A stretch of DNA of 33,705 nucleotides, from contig JAZRVH010000030.1 in the NCBI GenBank assembly GCA_045598965.1, positions 1-33,705 of the forward strand, written 5' to 3'. Below are positions 7,814-16,666 of this stretch, piece after piece. The notes beneath the pieces are model-generated. The model worked only from the letters and a program-made list of their open reading frames with translations, made no database searches and had not been told where the DNA came from. This DNA comes from RGIG426 sp045598965 (lineage in GTDB: Bacteria; Bacillota; Clostridia; Oscillospirales; Acutalibacteraceae). The position numbers and the translations under genes were made by a program. The stretch's first letter is position 1. Each line of letters starts with the position of its first letter.

Positions 7814-9058
7814 TTAATACAACAGTGATTCATAATAGGCAATCAGCTTGTCATAATCGGCACGCATTGCCTCATTATAGATTTCCGACCGTTCTTTCAG
7901 TGCCTTTCGAAGTGATTCGGCAAGCTCCGCTTTCTGACTTCCCGTCACGCCCGACGTCGTTTTGCTCGTACCGGACGAGGCCGCTTTGGCACTCTGTAAA
8001 GCGGCGGCATCCGCTTGCTTTTGTCGTTGCAGTGCGGTCGCATCTGCCTGTTTTTGCTGTTGCAAAGCGATATTGGCATTTTGCTGTTGCGTTTGCAGTG
8101 CCGTCGCATCCGTCTGCTTTTGCTTTTGCAAACTGGTGGCGTCGGCTTGCTTTTGTTTTTGCAACGCCGTCGCATCCGCTTGTTTTTTCGTTTGCAGGAC
8201 GGTCGAATCCGCCTGCTTTTGCTTTTGCAGGGCAGTGGAGTCTGCCTGTTTTTGCTTTTGCAGAGCGGTGGAGTCTGCCTGCTTTTTCGACTGTAAGGTC
8301 ATAGCATCCGCTTGCTTTTGTTTTTGCAACGCCGTGGCATCTGCCTGCTTTTGTTGCTGTAAAGCGATATCGGCATTCTGCTTTTGTTTTTGCAATTCGG
8401 CTTCGCCGGCAATTTTTGCGTTTTGCTGTGCCGTTTCCACCGCCCACTTATGCATCTGACCTTCGTATTTCTTTTGCTCCAGCTCCAAATCGTACGCCTG
8501 CTCGGCGGCTTTCAAATCCGCATTAAACTGAGCGGTTGCCACCGACTGTGCCTCTTTTTCAAGAGCAAGACGGTTTTCCTCCTCGTCCTGACGAGCCGCC
8601 GCCAGTTCTCGGTTTTCCGCTTCTTTCAATGCCACACGGTTTTTCTCGATAGCCGCCGTCATCTCATTGAGAAGCGTGTCCACCGCCTGCTGTTTTTTAA
8701 GACTTACCTGGGCATCCGCTCTCGCACGAGTGGCGGCAAGTGCCGTCTGCTGTGTGCGGTTTACGCCGCTGTCCGTAAGCCCTAAATTGGCAAGCCGCTC
8801 CTCAACGTTGAGCTGTGCCACTTTTTCTCTTACGGCATTTTCGTCGTAAAGTCCCTGATACGCCTGCTTTTCTTGGCGGATTTTTTCCTCGGTTTCCTGC
8901 TGAATTTGGGCACGGGACGCCGCCTGTGCCGTGTTCAGCGATTTTATCGTCTCCGCCGCCGACTGGTCTCGGGCGGCAACATACGCCGCCTGCCGTTCCT
9001 CCGCCTGTTTTCGAGCACGATTCAGATATTCATCGTATGTAATATACTCGGTTGCCAT
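7814..9058 (-). CDS. Coiled-coil virion protein with 11-residue repeats
   Basis: A 414-residue protein predicted to be almost wholly helical, rich in Ala, Gln, Lys and Glu. Residues 1-90 are charged helix. Residues about 89-135 carry the segment NLGLTDSGVNRTQQTALAAT, which I associate with structural proteins of Firmicutes phages. Residues 228-359 are twelve consecutive 11-residue units with consensus ADATALQKQKQ. A Ser/Thr/Gly linker and a short C-terminal helix (ELAESLRKALKERSEI) follow. It sits directly after the nozzle-like gene with a good SD (AAGGAGGAAAT). The position and long helical fold suit an ejection (internal virion) or tail-tip protein, but this is inference; no catalytic motif is visible. 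Confidence 0.65.
   Translation of the reverse strand: MATEYITYDEYLNRARKQAEERQAAYVAARDQSAAETIKSLNTAQAASRAQIQQETEEKIRQEKQAYQGLYDENAVREKVAQLNVEERLANLGLTDSGVNRTQQTALAATRARADAQVSLKKQQAVDTLLNEMTAAIEKNRVALKEAENRELAAARQDEEENRLALEKEAQSVATAQFNADLKAAEQAYDLELEQKKYEGQMHKWAVETAQQNAKIAGEAELQKQKQNADIALQQQKQADATALQKQKQADAMTLQSKKQADSTALQKQKQADSTALQKQKQADSTVLQTKKQADATALQKQKQADATSLQKQKQTDATALQTQQQNANIALQQQKQADATALQRQKQADAAALQSAKAASSGTSKTTSGVTGSQKAELAESLRKALKERSEIYNEAMRADYDKLIAYYESLLY
7982..8377 (-). repeat. Twelve tandem 33-base (11-codon) repeats
   Basis: In-frame tandem array encoding twelve 11-residue units, most of the form AD(A/S)TALQKQKQ. The first and tenth units are variants of the form N(A)xIALQQQKQ, which suggests that a block of units was duplicated. 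There is no spacer DNA and it is wholly coding, so it is not a CRISPR array. Confidence 0.9.
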
Positions 9059-9069
9059 AGATTTCCTCC

Positions 9070-11139
9070 TTACCCTTGTACGTCATAGCGAACACAAAAC
9101 CCGTGAATTGAAAGCTGTCCGCTGCTGTCTATACGAATGCCAAACTGCCGCACACGCTTGCTGTTCGGATGAAGCGTCAACGGTAACTCCTCTCCGCAAA
9201 ACGGCGTCCCTCCGCAATCATCGCCTCGGTCACTTTGATAGGTTACTGTCGCCGTTGCCTCCTCACAAGGCTCGGCATACAAGGTCAATCGTTTTATTTG
9301 TTTTTTCCGCTCCGGCTGTTCAAAATCAAACCGCTTGGTACAAAACGAGCCTTTCACCGCCGCTGTTTTGCGGGCGGCAGCACCGGTTCCCGTTGCATAA
9401 TCGGGATAATACGAATCCCCTTTACCGGAAAGCATATACGTTACCGCTTTTGTCCCCACAAATCCGATAAACACCAAATGGTCGCCCACAGCCGTTACGT
9501 ACTGATAAGAAAAATCATCCGGTAACGTCCACCGGTACCACGCCAACACGTTCCCCACTCGGTCGCTTGCGTCATACGAGGAATAGTTGTAAAAACTCTG
9601 CTCGTCATAGTGAAACAAGAACACCTCGTTCCCCGCAAACAAGCCATAGCATCCCTCAAAGTCCACTGCCACCGCCGCTTTAAGCGTGTTTTCGGCAACA
9701 GCCTCCAACAGCGGTTCAATAGGCGTGGAGAGGCGACGCAAGTTGCGTTCGCTTTTACTGCTTACGCTGTGAAGCGTATAGACCGCTCCGTCGCTTGTCG
9801 CCCAAATCAGCCGGTTTCCGCAAAGAGCGATGGAGGCGGGACAATCGCATCCCACCGCCGCCGAAATCGGTGTAATCGGGAAAGCGGCACGGGCGGTTTC
9901 CACATCAATCACACCGCCTTGAAGCACCGATTCCGCCGTCACCGCCGACGAGGCATATCCGGCAGAAAACAGCTCGTGCTCTTTGAAAATAATCAGTCGG
10001 TTTCCCTGCTGTTTCAGTGCCGTAATCGCACCGCCGGGATGGCCCACATACACGTAATTGTTTTCAGGGAAATAGGTGATGTCGTTCAAACTGCTGTAAT
10101 GAAGCAAATGCGGATAATCGGGGTTGCCTGCCACAAAAAAGCGTGTGCCGGCATCCACTCCCGTATTATCGCCTCCAAACCACGTTCCGAACTGCATCCC
10201 CGTAATCACCGACCGACCGGTAGGCGTGTCCACCGTCGGACGGAATGTGGCAGTAAAGCCCACATACGGCGTGCTCTGACTGCATACCGGCGAATCGTTA
10301 CTGCCCACAAACCAAAAGGTTCCCGCATTTCGGTCAATCCTCAAGCGAAGCCCGTCTCGTTTGGCTTCCTGCTCGGTAAACACGGTTGCCGTACCGATAG
10401 TTGTCACAAGATGCTCTACCGTCCCTTGGGCATCCGTCGCCGCAACCGTCAACGCTCCCTCTTTTCCCCGCACACTCGACGGCAAATGAAAATAGGTTGC
10501 CTGCTCGCCTGTTACACACTCCATCGAAAACGCATCCGTCAACATGTTATGGCTTTCGAAGGAATACCCCGCAGACTCGGCGACAGAAGAAACCGCATCT
10601 CCCGTCACCTGAACCAAAATCGTGGGAATATACGGCTCCAAGGCACGCACCGACCCGTTTTGGAGCAGTTTCAGAAGCGGGGCTTGAACGGAATCGGTTA
10701 ATAAAACGCCCAGAGAGTCGGCGTTCTTCTCATCGGTCACGTGAAGCATTTTGCGAATAGGCATACTGTATGCCACATCGTTGGAAAAAGCGGTCATTTC
10801 ACCGGTGTTTCCCACCTGCAACGACTCTATGTGGTTTTGTGCCGCTCCCGCACGTGCCACGCCCAAAAGCAATGTTCCCGGAGCTCCGCCCGCCAAAATC
10901 GGTTCTTTGGACAACGAGGTGGTGTTGGTGACATAACCCAAAACCGAAAACGACTTTTCATCCATCACCTGCAAGCCGGGGCGGGTATGCAAAACGCCGT
11001 CTTTCCACCAGTAATTTTCCAATGCGGTCAGCTGGTGGTCTTTCACCGCATGAGGCGGCAACGAAACATTCAGTCCGCCGGATAAAGCCGGTACCGTCGC
11101 CCGATAAGTGGCGGCACGGCGATAGGTCGGAAATGTCAT
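9070..11139 (-). CDS. Phage nozzle/tail-hub-like protein
   Basis: A 689-residue, beta-rich protein. The N-terminus has GGLNVSLPPHAV and ALENYWWKDGVLHTRPGL, a pattern of opening residues that I recognise in podovirus nozzle or DNA-stabilising (P22 gp10 and tubular-B-like) proteins. The middle contains repeated short strand motifs with Gly-Asn turns (for example NRLIIFKEHELFS and NRLIWATSDGAVYTLHSV), consistent with a beta-propeller. The C-terminus (about residues 590-689) looks like a separate beta-sandwich. It follows the portal gene by 12 bases with a strong SD (AAGGAGGGGAG). The likely role is closing or extending the portal vertex of a short-tailed particle. The family assignment is by pattern only and needs a profile search. 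Confidence 0.6.
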   Translation of the reverse strand: MTFPTYRRAATYRATVPALSGGLNVSLPPHAVKDHQLTALENYWWKDGVLHTRPGLQVMDEKSFSVLGYVTNTTSLSKEPILAGGAPGTLLLGVARAGAAQNHIESLQVGNTGEMTAFSNDVAYSMPIRKMLHVTDEKNADSLGVLLTDSVQAPLLKLLQNGSVRALEPYIPTILVQVTGDAVSSVAESAGYSFESHNMLTDAFSMECVTGEQATYFHLPSSVRGKEGALTVAATDAQGTVEHLVTTIGTATVFTEQEAKRDGLRLRIDRNAGTFWFVGSNDSPVCSQSTPYVGFTATFRPTVDTPTGRSVITGMQFGTWFGGDNTGVDAGTRFFVAGNPDYPHLLHYSSLNDITYFPENNYVYVGHPGGAITALKQQGNRLIIFKEHELFSAGYASSAVTAESVLQGGVIDVETARAAFPITPISAAVGCDCPASIALCGNRLIWATSDGAVYTLHSVSSKSERNLRRLSTPIEPLLEAVAENTLKAAVAVDFEGCYGLFAGNEVFLFHYDEQSFYNYSSYDASDRVGNVLAWYRWTLPDDFSYQYVTAVGDHLVFIGFVGTKAVTYMLSGKGDSYYPDYATGTGAAARKTAAVKGSFCTKRFDFEQPERKKQIKRLTLYAEPCEEATATVTYQSDRGDDCGGTPFCGEELPLTLHPNSKRVRQFGIRIDSSGQLSIHGFCVRYDVQG

Positions 11140-11151
11140 ACTCTCCCCTCC

Positions 11152-13002
11152 TTACAACATCTGTGCAAGCATTTCTCGCTGTTCCTCCGGCGAAAGGCTC
11201 ATCCACTGCTCTTGCTGTTCGGGAGTAAGCCTCTCCACAAGCTCCTCGCCGGAGGGAATGACGGTCGTCTCCTCCGTCACCGGCAAGGGAGATTGTTCCG
11301 CCTCCACCGGTGCCGGCATAGACTGCAGTTCTCGCAAAAGTCCATTCAGGTTCGGCACAATGCCTTTGGGCAAACGAGAGAGATACTGCTCGACGGTGAC
11401 AATACCACGATCAAAAAGGTTGTCCAGCGTTTGGATAGATTCCATCTCGCTCCACATCGTAGAAGCCCCCACATCCACTTGTACCGAAATCAGCACATCA
11501 CGATACCGACTTCCGTCAAACGGCAGATACCAAATCCCGTTTTCGTCCTCAATTTTTAGAGCACGTTTGCCATATTGCATAACCCAAAACTCCGCCCACG
11601 TACGGGAAAGGTCCTCCATAAACCCGTAAAACCGAGTTTGCAACGCTTGCAGCGGCATAGCCGCCGCCTCACGCAAAGCAATGATGGCGGAGGTGTTGTC
11701 CGGACGCACGTTACCGAGGAGGGCATCGTTTGCTCCCGCCTGATTCATTGTGTTCGCAATCAAAGAAGAAATGTTCTCGTTGAATTTCGGCGAGAAGTTC
11801 GGCGGCTGTACATAACGAATGGCACTTTGCACCTCGTCCCCCGAGCCAAACACCTTGATGACCTGTCCCGGGTCATTGGTCAGTTTTTGGGGCACCACGT
11901 CTCCGTTGACCACCATAATCGGAATACCCATCATCATTACCGCCCACACCGAAGCCGTCACCATACGGTTAATGGCAATTTGGTTGGGGATAAGATAGGT
12001 AATCTCGCTCTCGCCGTACGCACAATTCTTGCGGCGTTCCCACGAAAACACCGACAGCGGATACCGACGCACACCGATATCCCACGGCTTTCGCACCGTG
12101 ACATCGCCGCACACCTGCGTTGCGAGAATACGATAGGTTTTTCCGTCGTCGTCCCACTCTTTATAAAGCTTCGTAATCAGCGTTGCCTTTTTCCCGTCTG
12201 CCGACTCGCCGCCGGAAAACGCCCCGTCGCTCTCGTCCGGCTTCAAATCGGACAAATGGGCTTTTTGCCCGTTTTTACAGCAAAGGCGTTTTACCTCCGA
12301 CAACAGCTTTCGCTGGGCAATCAAAATAAACGGCTGTTCTTGCACATCGTCGCAAGTCGGGTCGCCGAAATACACGTTTTCGACATCCAGCACCTCACAA
12401 CGAATATCACCGTAAATCGGATGCTTACGGGACGCATCCGCATACAGTCCGGTTTTCACCCGCTCATCCCAATAGGTATACACAATGCCGGTGCCAAACA
12501 TATACGCATTACGCAGTGTCTTTTCCTGAATGGCGTCCAGTCCCACCCGCTCGGCGGTAACACGAAAATAATCGGACAGTGCCGACATCACAAGGTTAAG
12601 CTCCTCCGCCGAACGAAGAGGACGGTCACACAATTCATCGTTAAACGATTGCGGCACCTCGCCGTTCGCCTGGGCTTTGCATAAGTTACTTTTGAGCAGA
12701 TGCGTCTGCTCCTTGGTTTCCAGCGTATTCGGTACGCCGTCGGCGGTATAGTTGACCGACAGCGGTGCCGATGTGATAAACGCCATTTTGTAGTCGCCGA
12801 TACGTTTAATAATGTTTTCCCGCACCAGCGGCTTGTCTGCACCGCAGTTTACACCGTGCCACTGGTCGCCCACATAAAAACGCTCGTTGACTTTGTTTTG
12901 TTCATACAGACCACGTTTGCCGAGACCGCATTTGAACTGCTTTCCCGTCTCGTATTCCTGTGCAATCTGTCGGGGATTATCCCACGATTTATGTTCTGCC
13001 AT
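11152..13002 (-). CDS. Phage portal protein
   Basis: A 616-residue portal subunit, expected to form the dodecameric ring at one capsid vertex through which the terminase pumps DNA. Visible features are the N-terminal NERFYVGDQWHGV, the wing/stem-type segment PNQIAINRMVTASVWAVMMM (about residues 355-375), the GNVRPDNTSAIIALREAAAM stretch, which is characteristic of portals, and an acidic Gln/Glu-rich C-terminus. The size is in the range of podovirus portals. The start is supported by CGGAGGAAGCT. It lies between the large terminase and the nozzle-like gene, the expected partners. Confidence 0.88.
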   Translation of the reverse strand: MAEHKSWDNPRQIAQEYETGKQFKCGLGKRGLYEQNKVNERFYVGDQWHGVNCGADKPLVRENIIKRIGDYKMAFITSAPLSVNYTADGVPNTLETKEQTHLLKSNLCKAQANGEVPQSFNDELCDRPLRSAEELNLVMSALSDYFRVTAERVGLDAIQEKTLRNAYMFGTGIVYTYWDERVKTGLYADASRKHPIYGDIRCEVLDVENVYFGDPTCDDVQEQPFILIAQRKLLSEVKRLCCKNGQKAHLSDLKPDESDGAFSGGESADGKKATLITKLYKEWDDDGKTYRILATQVCGDVTVRKPWDIGVRRYPLSVFSWERRKNCAYGESEITYLIPNQIAINRMVTASVWAVMMMGIPIMVVNGDVVPQKLTNDPGQVIKVFGSGDEVQSAIRYVQPPNFSPKFNENISSLIANTMNQAGANDALLGNVRPDNTSAIIALREAAAMPLQALQTRFYGFMEDLSRTWAEFWVMQYGKRALKIEDENGIWYLPFDGSRYRDVLISVQVDVGASTMWSEMESIQTLDNLFDRGIVTVEQYLSRLPKGIVPNLNGLLRELQSMPAPVEAEQSPLPVTEETTVIPSGEELVERLTPEQQEQWMSLSPEEQREMLAQML

Positions 13003-13026
13003 AGCTTCCTCCGTTTTTGTGTTTCT

Positions 13027-14349
13027 TTATTCCCAACCGCCCGCCAAATCCTGCGAGCGAAATCCCACAAGGGAAAATCCTTTTTGCCGTTTTTTCGTCG
13101 TCTCATCCGGGGGAACGGGATGAAAATAGCGTACATCGGTCATGGCATACCGCAAAGCATCCATCAGGTGGTTGTTGGAATCAAGAGGTCGGGTGTGACC
13201 CGCCTCATCCTGTCGGGTATCCCACGCATACGAGGACAACTCCGACAACGTATGCACACACGTGGGGTGCACAATCATCTCATACCCCTGCAACGTGGCA
13301 ATTCCGTTGCGTACGCTGTCCGCTCCTTTCACCGCCGGTTGTATACGAGAAATGCCGAGCCGCCGCAATTCCTCGTTGGACTTCGGCTCGGCACTATCGG
13401 CACGGATACGTTCTTTTTGGTATCCTTTTTTACAAATCATTGCCGCAATATCCTCGTTGAGCATCCGTTTTTCGTAATGCTCATCGTAGATATACAGCCG
13501 TTTGTCGACGGGGTTGACCGCCACCGCAATAAATGCCGTAGGGTCGTTGGTGTAACCGTAATCCAGCCCAAACACGTGAATGTATTTCCACTTGTCCGGC
13601 AAATCGTTTACCGAAAACGGCTCTGCCCGCCAGCGGTCAAACACCAGCCCTGTTGCCACGCCCCAATCGCCGCACGCCGCCACACGATAAAGAGCCGGCT
13701 GTTCCGTTTTCATCCGTTCATAGCGACGCCGGTCCACCTCGTCTAAAAATTCATTACACCGGTAGGTTGTCGTAAAACATTTGACGTCCGGTGAGGGCTT
13801 GTCGAAAAACCGGGCTTTCAGCCAGTGCGTGCCGCTCCACGGGTTAAACGTGACGGTCGTCTGCTTAAACAGCGGCGGCGGCAACTTTCCTCGTGGCATC
13901 GACAAGTCAAGACGGTCAAAATCCGCTTCCGACCCAATCTCAAACGCCTCCTCAATCCATACCCAGCACAACACGCCTCGCTCTACCGTCGCCGATGCCA
14001 GCTTGTCCACATCGTCCAACCCCCGAAACAGAATTTTCTGTCCCGTCGGACGGAAGCGTATTTCCAAAGGATGCTCTACACAAGACCACAAATCGGAAAC
14101 ACCCAACCGTCCGATGGCCCATTTAAGCTGGGCAAAGGTGCTGTCCTTGTGGGTGTTATACGTGCGGCGTACGACTAACAAATTGGCATCCGCATACCGC
14201 ATCAAATGCACGATATACCACAAAGCGGTGGTGGACGATTTTTTGGATGCCTTGCCGCCTTTCAACACACGATACCGTGACCGGCACCGCCAAAATGCTC
14301 CATAGCCACCACCCACCACCGCCGAGAGATCCACCGTCACACGGCTCAC
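13027..14349 (-). CDS. Phage terminase large subunit
   Basis: Packaging ATPase and headful nuclease, 440 residues, of the PBSX/Terminase_3 kind. The ATPase P-loop region is atypical: LKGGKASKKSSTTA (about residues 29-42) replaces the textbook GxxxxGK(S/T); related terminases also carry SKKS-type P-loops. The Walker B region is VLCWVWIEEA. The RNase-H-like nuclease domain shows acidic residues in FGLDYGYTNDP, RADSAEPKSNEEL and NNHLMDALRYAM. Translation starts at GTG 14349, overlapping the holin stop (GTGA) with AGGAGGGA upstream. The lysis gene directly before it and the distance from the small terminase, at the other end of the module, are unusual. Confidence 0.92.
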   Translation of the reverse strand: MSRVTVDLSAVVGGGYGAFWRCRSRYRVLKGGKASKKSSTTALWYIVHLMRYADANLLVVRRTYNTHKDSTFAQLKWAIGRLGVSDLWSCVEHPLEIRFRPTGQKILFRGLDDVDKLASATVERGVLCWVWIEEAFEIGSEADFDRLDLSMPRGKLPPPLFKQTTVTFNPWSGTHWLKARFFDKPSPDVKCFTTTYRCNEFLDEVDRRRYERMKTEQPALYRVAACGDWGVATGLVFDRWRAEPFSVNDLPDKWKYIHVFGLDYGYTNDPTAFIAVAVNPVDKRLYIYDEHYEKRMLNEDIAAMICKKGYQKERIRADSAEPKSNEELRRLGISRIQPAVKGADSVRNGIATLQGYEMIVHPTCVHTLSELSSYAWDTRQDEAGHTRPLDSNNHLMDALRYAMTDVRYFHPVPPDETTKKRQKGFSLVGFRSQDLAGGWE

Positions 14350-14804
14350 TCTCCCTCCTGCGGTCCGTCATCCATTTTCTGTTCCACCGTCACCTGCAAG
14401 CGGCGAACGGTCTTTTCCAAAAACGACGGCAACGGCACGCCGATTTTTACAAGATTTTCCAAAATACTGATAGACTCATTGATAATGAGCCACATCGTCA
14501 CAAGTACACCCACAGCCAGAGATGTTTTGAACGTTACGCCAAACATGGCACCAAAGGTGGTAAGCAGATAATCCACTCCGCATCCCACACACACCGCCGC
14601 AAAATAGGCGATTTTTTTAAGAATGCCTTTCCATCCCTTTTCACTGCTGAGCTCTCGGTGAAAATAGGCACCGAGAAGCCCGGTTGCATAGTCAATAATC
14701 ACCGCACAAAACAGCACAATAAGCGGCACGGCGATTTTTTGAAAATACAAAGCGACAGAGGCTCCCGCAAGAGACGCCAACGTCTTAATCCACGATGTTT
14801 TCAC
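14346..14804 (-). CDS. Phage holin (phage_holin_4 / toxin-secretion type)
   Basis: A 152-residue membrane protein with a conserved pattern of the phi-LC3/phage_holin_4 family: LIVLFCAVIIDYATGLLGAY (about residues 28-47), then EKGWKGILKKIAYFAAVCVG, a third span, and a hydrophobic region containing MWLIINESISILEN. Such holins permeabilise the cytoplasmic membrane so that the amidase reaches the wall. The start is GTG 14804 with AAAGGAGGG 8 bases upstream. It lies between capsid and large terminase rather than beside the amidase, an odd place for a lysis gene. Confidence 0.88.
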   Translation of the reverse strand: MKTSWIKTLASLAGASVALYFQKIAVPLIVLFCAVIIDYATGLLGAYFHRELSSEKGWKGILKKIAYFAAVCVGCGVDYLLTTFGAMFGVTFKTSLAVGVLVTMWLIINESISILENLVKIGVPLPSFLEKTVRRLQVTVEQKMDDGPQEGE

Positions 14805-14838
14805 GATTGACCCTCCTTTGCTCTCGTAATCGGGTTAC

Positions 14839-14862
14839 CCCCTCCCACCTAAGTGGGAGGGG
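14839..14862. other. Strong hairpin between capsid and holin genes
   Basis: CCCCTCCCAC, a four-base loop and GTGGGAGGGG form a perfect 10-base GC-rich stem just downstream of the capsid stop codon. No T run follows on either strand, so it is not a standard terminator. It could protect the 3' end of a processed capsid mRNA or partly attenuate read-through. Confidence 0.7.
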
Positions 14863-14874
14863 TATGTACCGTGA

Positions 14875-15813
14875 TTAACCGTCGTCCTCTTCTTCCTCTT
14901 CCGTCGGATAGGTAAACACAACAATACCGCTGCTCAGACTGTTTTTCACAAACACGTCATAGTACAAACGGTAGTCGATTTTGTACGCATCCGCATTCTG
15001 GTTTTGGTTGGGTGCAAACGTACGGGTTTTCTCGGTCTTTTTGATAAGGCTTGCCGCACGTTTGGGCATCACGAGCAAACCGATATCCGCCGCATCATCG
15101 GCCACCGCAAAGCCGCCTTCCTCCTCGCCGGTGCTTTCACCGTCATAGAAAGTATAGGCGGTTTTCATACGGCTTTTTTCCACCGGAAGCAAAACGACGC
15201 CGTCCAGCTTTTTCACTTCCAGGTTGATTTCGCCTTTTTTGAAATGACCCACATCAATCGAACGGGTCAACTCCTCCGAGCGGCAAAGAGCGGCATACAT
15301 GGTGTTATCCAAAAACGCCACCAGCTCCTCATCATAGCCGACAGCATCCTGCACCTGAGCCACCGCATTGCAAAACAGAGCATACGGCTCATCCACATCG
15401 CCGGTCGCAGTCTGATCCTCTTCCAATGCGTAGCTCGCAAGCGAGGAAATCACGTAAGCGTCCATTTCCGGCACCACTTTGGTACGCACAAATTCGGCAA
15501 GAACCTCTCCGGCAAGATTGGCAATGCCGGTCTCGTCTCCGTCCTCACGGTCGATTTGGAACGAACGACCACGGTCCTGAGTCAAGGTTACCGGCGTGTT
15601 GGAAACCGTAATACTGCCGCCCACGAAGCCATTATCACGGTCGTAGTCGCCGAGGCCGGACATATCCACGTCCGGAATCATTACGGTTTTGGCACCGACA
15701 AATTTGGCACGCAGAGCGTTATCCGCCAAAAAACCGGTGGCAGATTTCTGCACCACCGCTTTGTCCAGTGCACTGGTCATGGTTTGGTTAAATTCATAGG
15801 TGTTAATAGACAT
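14875..15813 (-). CDS. Phage major capsid protein
   Basis: A 312-residue protein with the features of an HK97-fold coat: an N-terminal arm (INTYEFNQTMTSALDKAV), a beta-rich region with PVTLTQDRGRSFQIDRED (about residues 74-92), a spine-helix-like stretch (LAGEVLAEFVRTKVVPEMDAY), and an A-domain with strands towards the C-terminus. It ends in a highly acidic tail (EEEEEDDG). The start has AAAAAGGAG upstream. It directly follows the scaffold-like gene, the standard phage order. It is shorter than P22 coat (430 residues), and no prohead protease is encoded beside it. Confidence 0.85.
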   Translation of the reverse strand: MSINTYEFNQTMTSALDKAVVQKSATGFLADNALRAKFVGAKTVMIPDVDMSGLGDYDRDNGFVGGSITVSNTPVTLTQDRGRSFQIDREDGDETGIANLAGEVLAEFVRTKVVPEMDAYVISSLASYALEEDQTATGDVDEPYALFCNAVAQVQDAVGYDEELVAFLDNTMYAALCRSEELTRSIDVGHFKKGEINLEVKKLDGVVLLPVEKSRMKTAYTFYDGESTGEEEGGFAVADDAADIGLLVMPKRAASLIKKTEKTRTFAPNQNQNADAYKIDYRLYYDVFVKNSLSSGIVVFTYPTEEEEEDDG

Positions 15814-15833
15814 TTGACATTCTCCTTTTTTGT

Positions 15834-16652
15834 TTATAGTGCCTGCATAAATACCGACTCAAACGAGCGGCTTTCACGAGAGGTTCCGTCATCCGGTGCC
15901 GAATGGGAAAGAGAACCCGTCGTTGCCCCCGCCGCTTTTTTTGCGGCGTCAGCGGCAGCCAGTTCTTTCAGATGTTCTGCCTGCAAAAACCGCAAATAGG
16001 CATCGGTCAGCGGGCGTTCTCCTAACGCCGCACTCTCCACCACCGCCGAGGGCAGCTCGCTAAAGGACGGGGCATCGGGACACAACGATTTTAGTTCACC
16101 GTATTCGCTTGCCAGCCGTGCCGCTCGGGTTTCGGATGCCGCTTTTTCCGCTTTAGGCATCCGGCTTTGTGCCACCGACATGGCAAGCTTTCGTCCCTCC
16201 ATCACCTCTTGTGCCAGCATCTCGTTACCGCCGGCTTCTTCCACCAATGCTTCAAAAGTGTTCGCATCCACTGCTTCGGAAAGCCCGTCGATTAAATCCT
16301 CCGGTCGACGATATCCCGCCGCCGTGCTCAATCGACGAAGTGCCTCAAATTGCGGCTTAAACTGTTCAAACCGCATACCCTCTCGCAATAATGCCGTCAC
16401 TCTCTCGACATCGTTTGCCTCCACACGCACCGGCTGTCCGTTGTATACGGGCAGGTAGGCATCCGGCACGGCGGTCTGTATCGGATTTGGTGGGAGTTCC
16501 TCCTCCGACGGAAAAGAAAAGTGAAGTCCCTCCGCCGGCACGGGGGAATCCGTATCGGCGGGTGTGTCGTCCGCAAAAGCGGGTTGTTGTGTGCTGTCCT
16601 CTATATTCGTGTCGGGATAGACATCGAATTCCTCGTTTATTACGTCCTGCAT
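15834..16652 (-). CDS. Phage scaffold-like protein
   Basis: A 272-residue protein located directly upstream of the capsid gene. The N-terminal 60 residues are acidic and Pro/Thr/Asp-rich. The middle and C-terminal parts are helical (VTALLREGMRFEQFKPQFEAL, LQAEHLKELAAADAAKKA), followed by a flexible Gly/Ser linker and a short terminal helix (FESVFMQAL). This order of disordered acid, helix and short terminal helix is typical of procapsid scaffolds that bind the coat inside the shell and leave before packaging. No serine-protease signature is seen. The function is inferred from position and composition. Confidence 0.65.
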   Translation of the reverse strand: MQDVINEEFDVYPDTNIEDSTQQPAFADDTPADTDSPVPAEGLHFSFPSEEELPPNPIQTAVPDAYLPVYNGQPVRVEANDVERVTALLREGMRFEQFKPQFEALRRLSTAAGYRRPEDLIDGLSEAVDANTFEALVEEAGGNEMLAQEVMEGRKLAMSVAQSRMPKAEKAASETRAARLASEYGELKSLCPDAPSFSELPSAVVESAALGERPLTDAYLRFLQAEHLKELAAADAAKKAAGATTGSLSHSAPDDGTSRESRSFESVFMQAL

Positions 16653-16666
16653 AAGTTCCTCCTGCC

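Noticed and set aside
7982..8377. CRISPR-like 33-base periodicity
   Set aside because: The units are contiguous with no spacers, are in frame within a gene, and vary like codons. No cas gene is present.
7962..8459. Cys/Phe-rich 165-codon plus-strand frame with repeats
   Set aside because: It is the complementary reading of the 11-codon repeat array of the coiled-coil gene. The periodic Cys residues are only the reverse of Gln/Lys/Ala codons.
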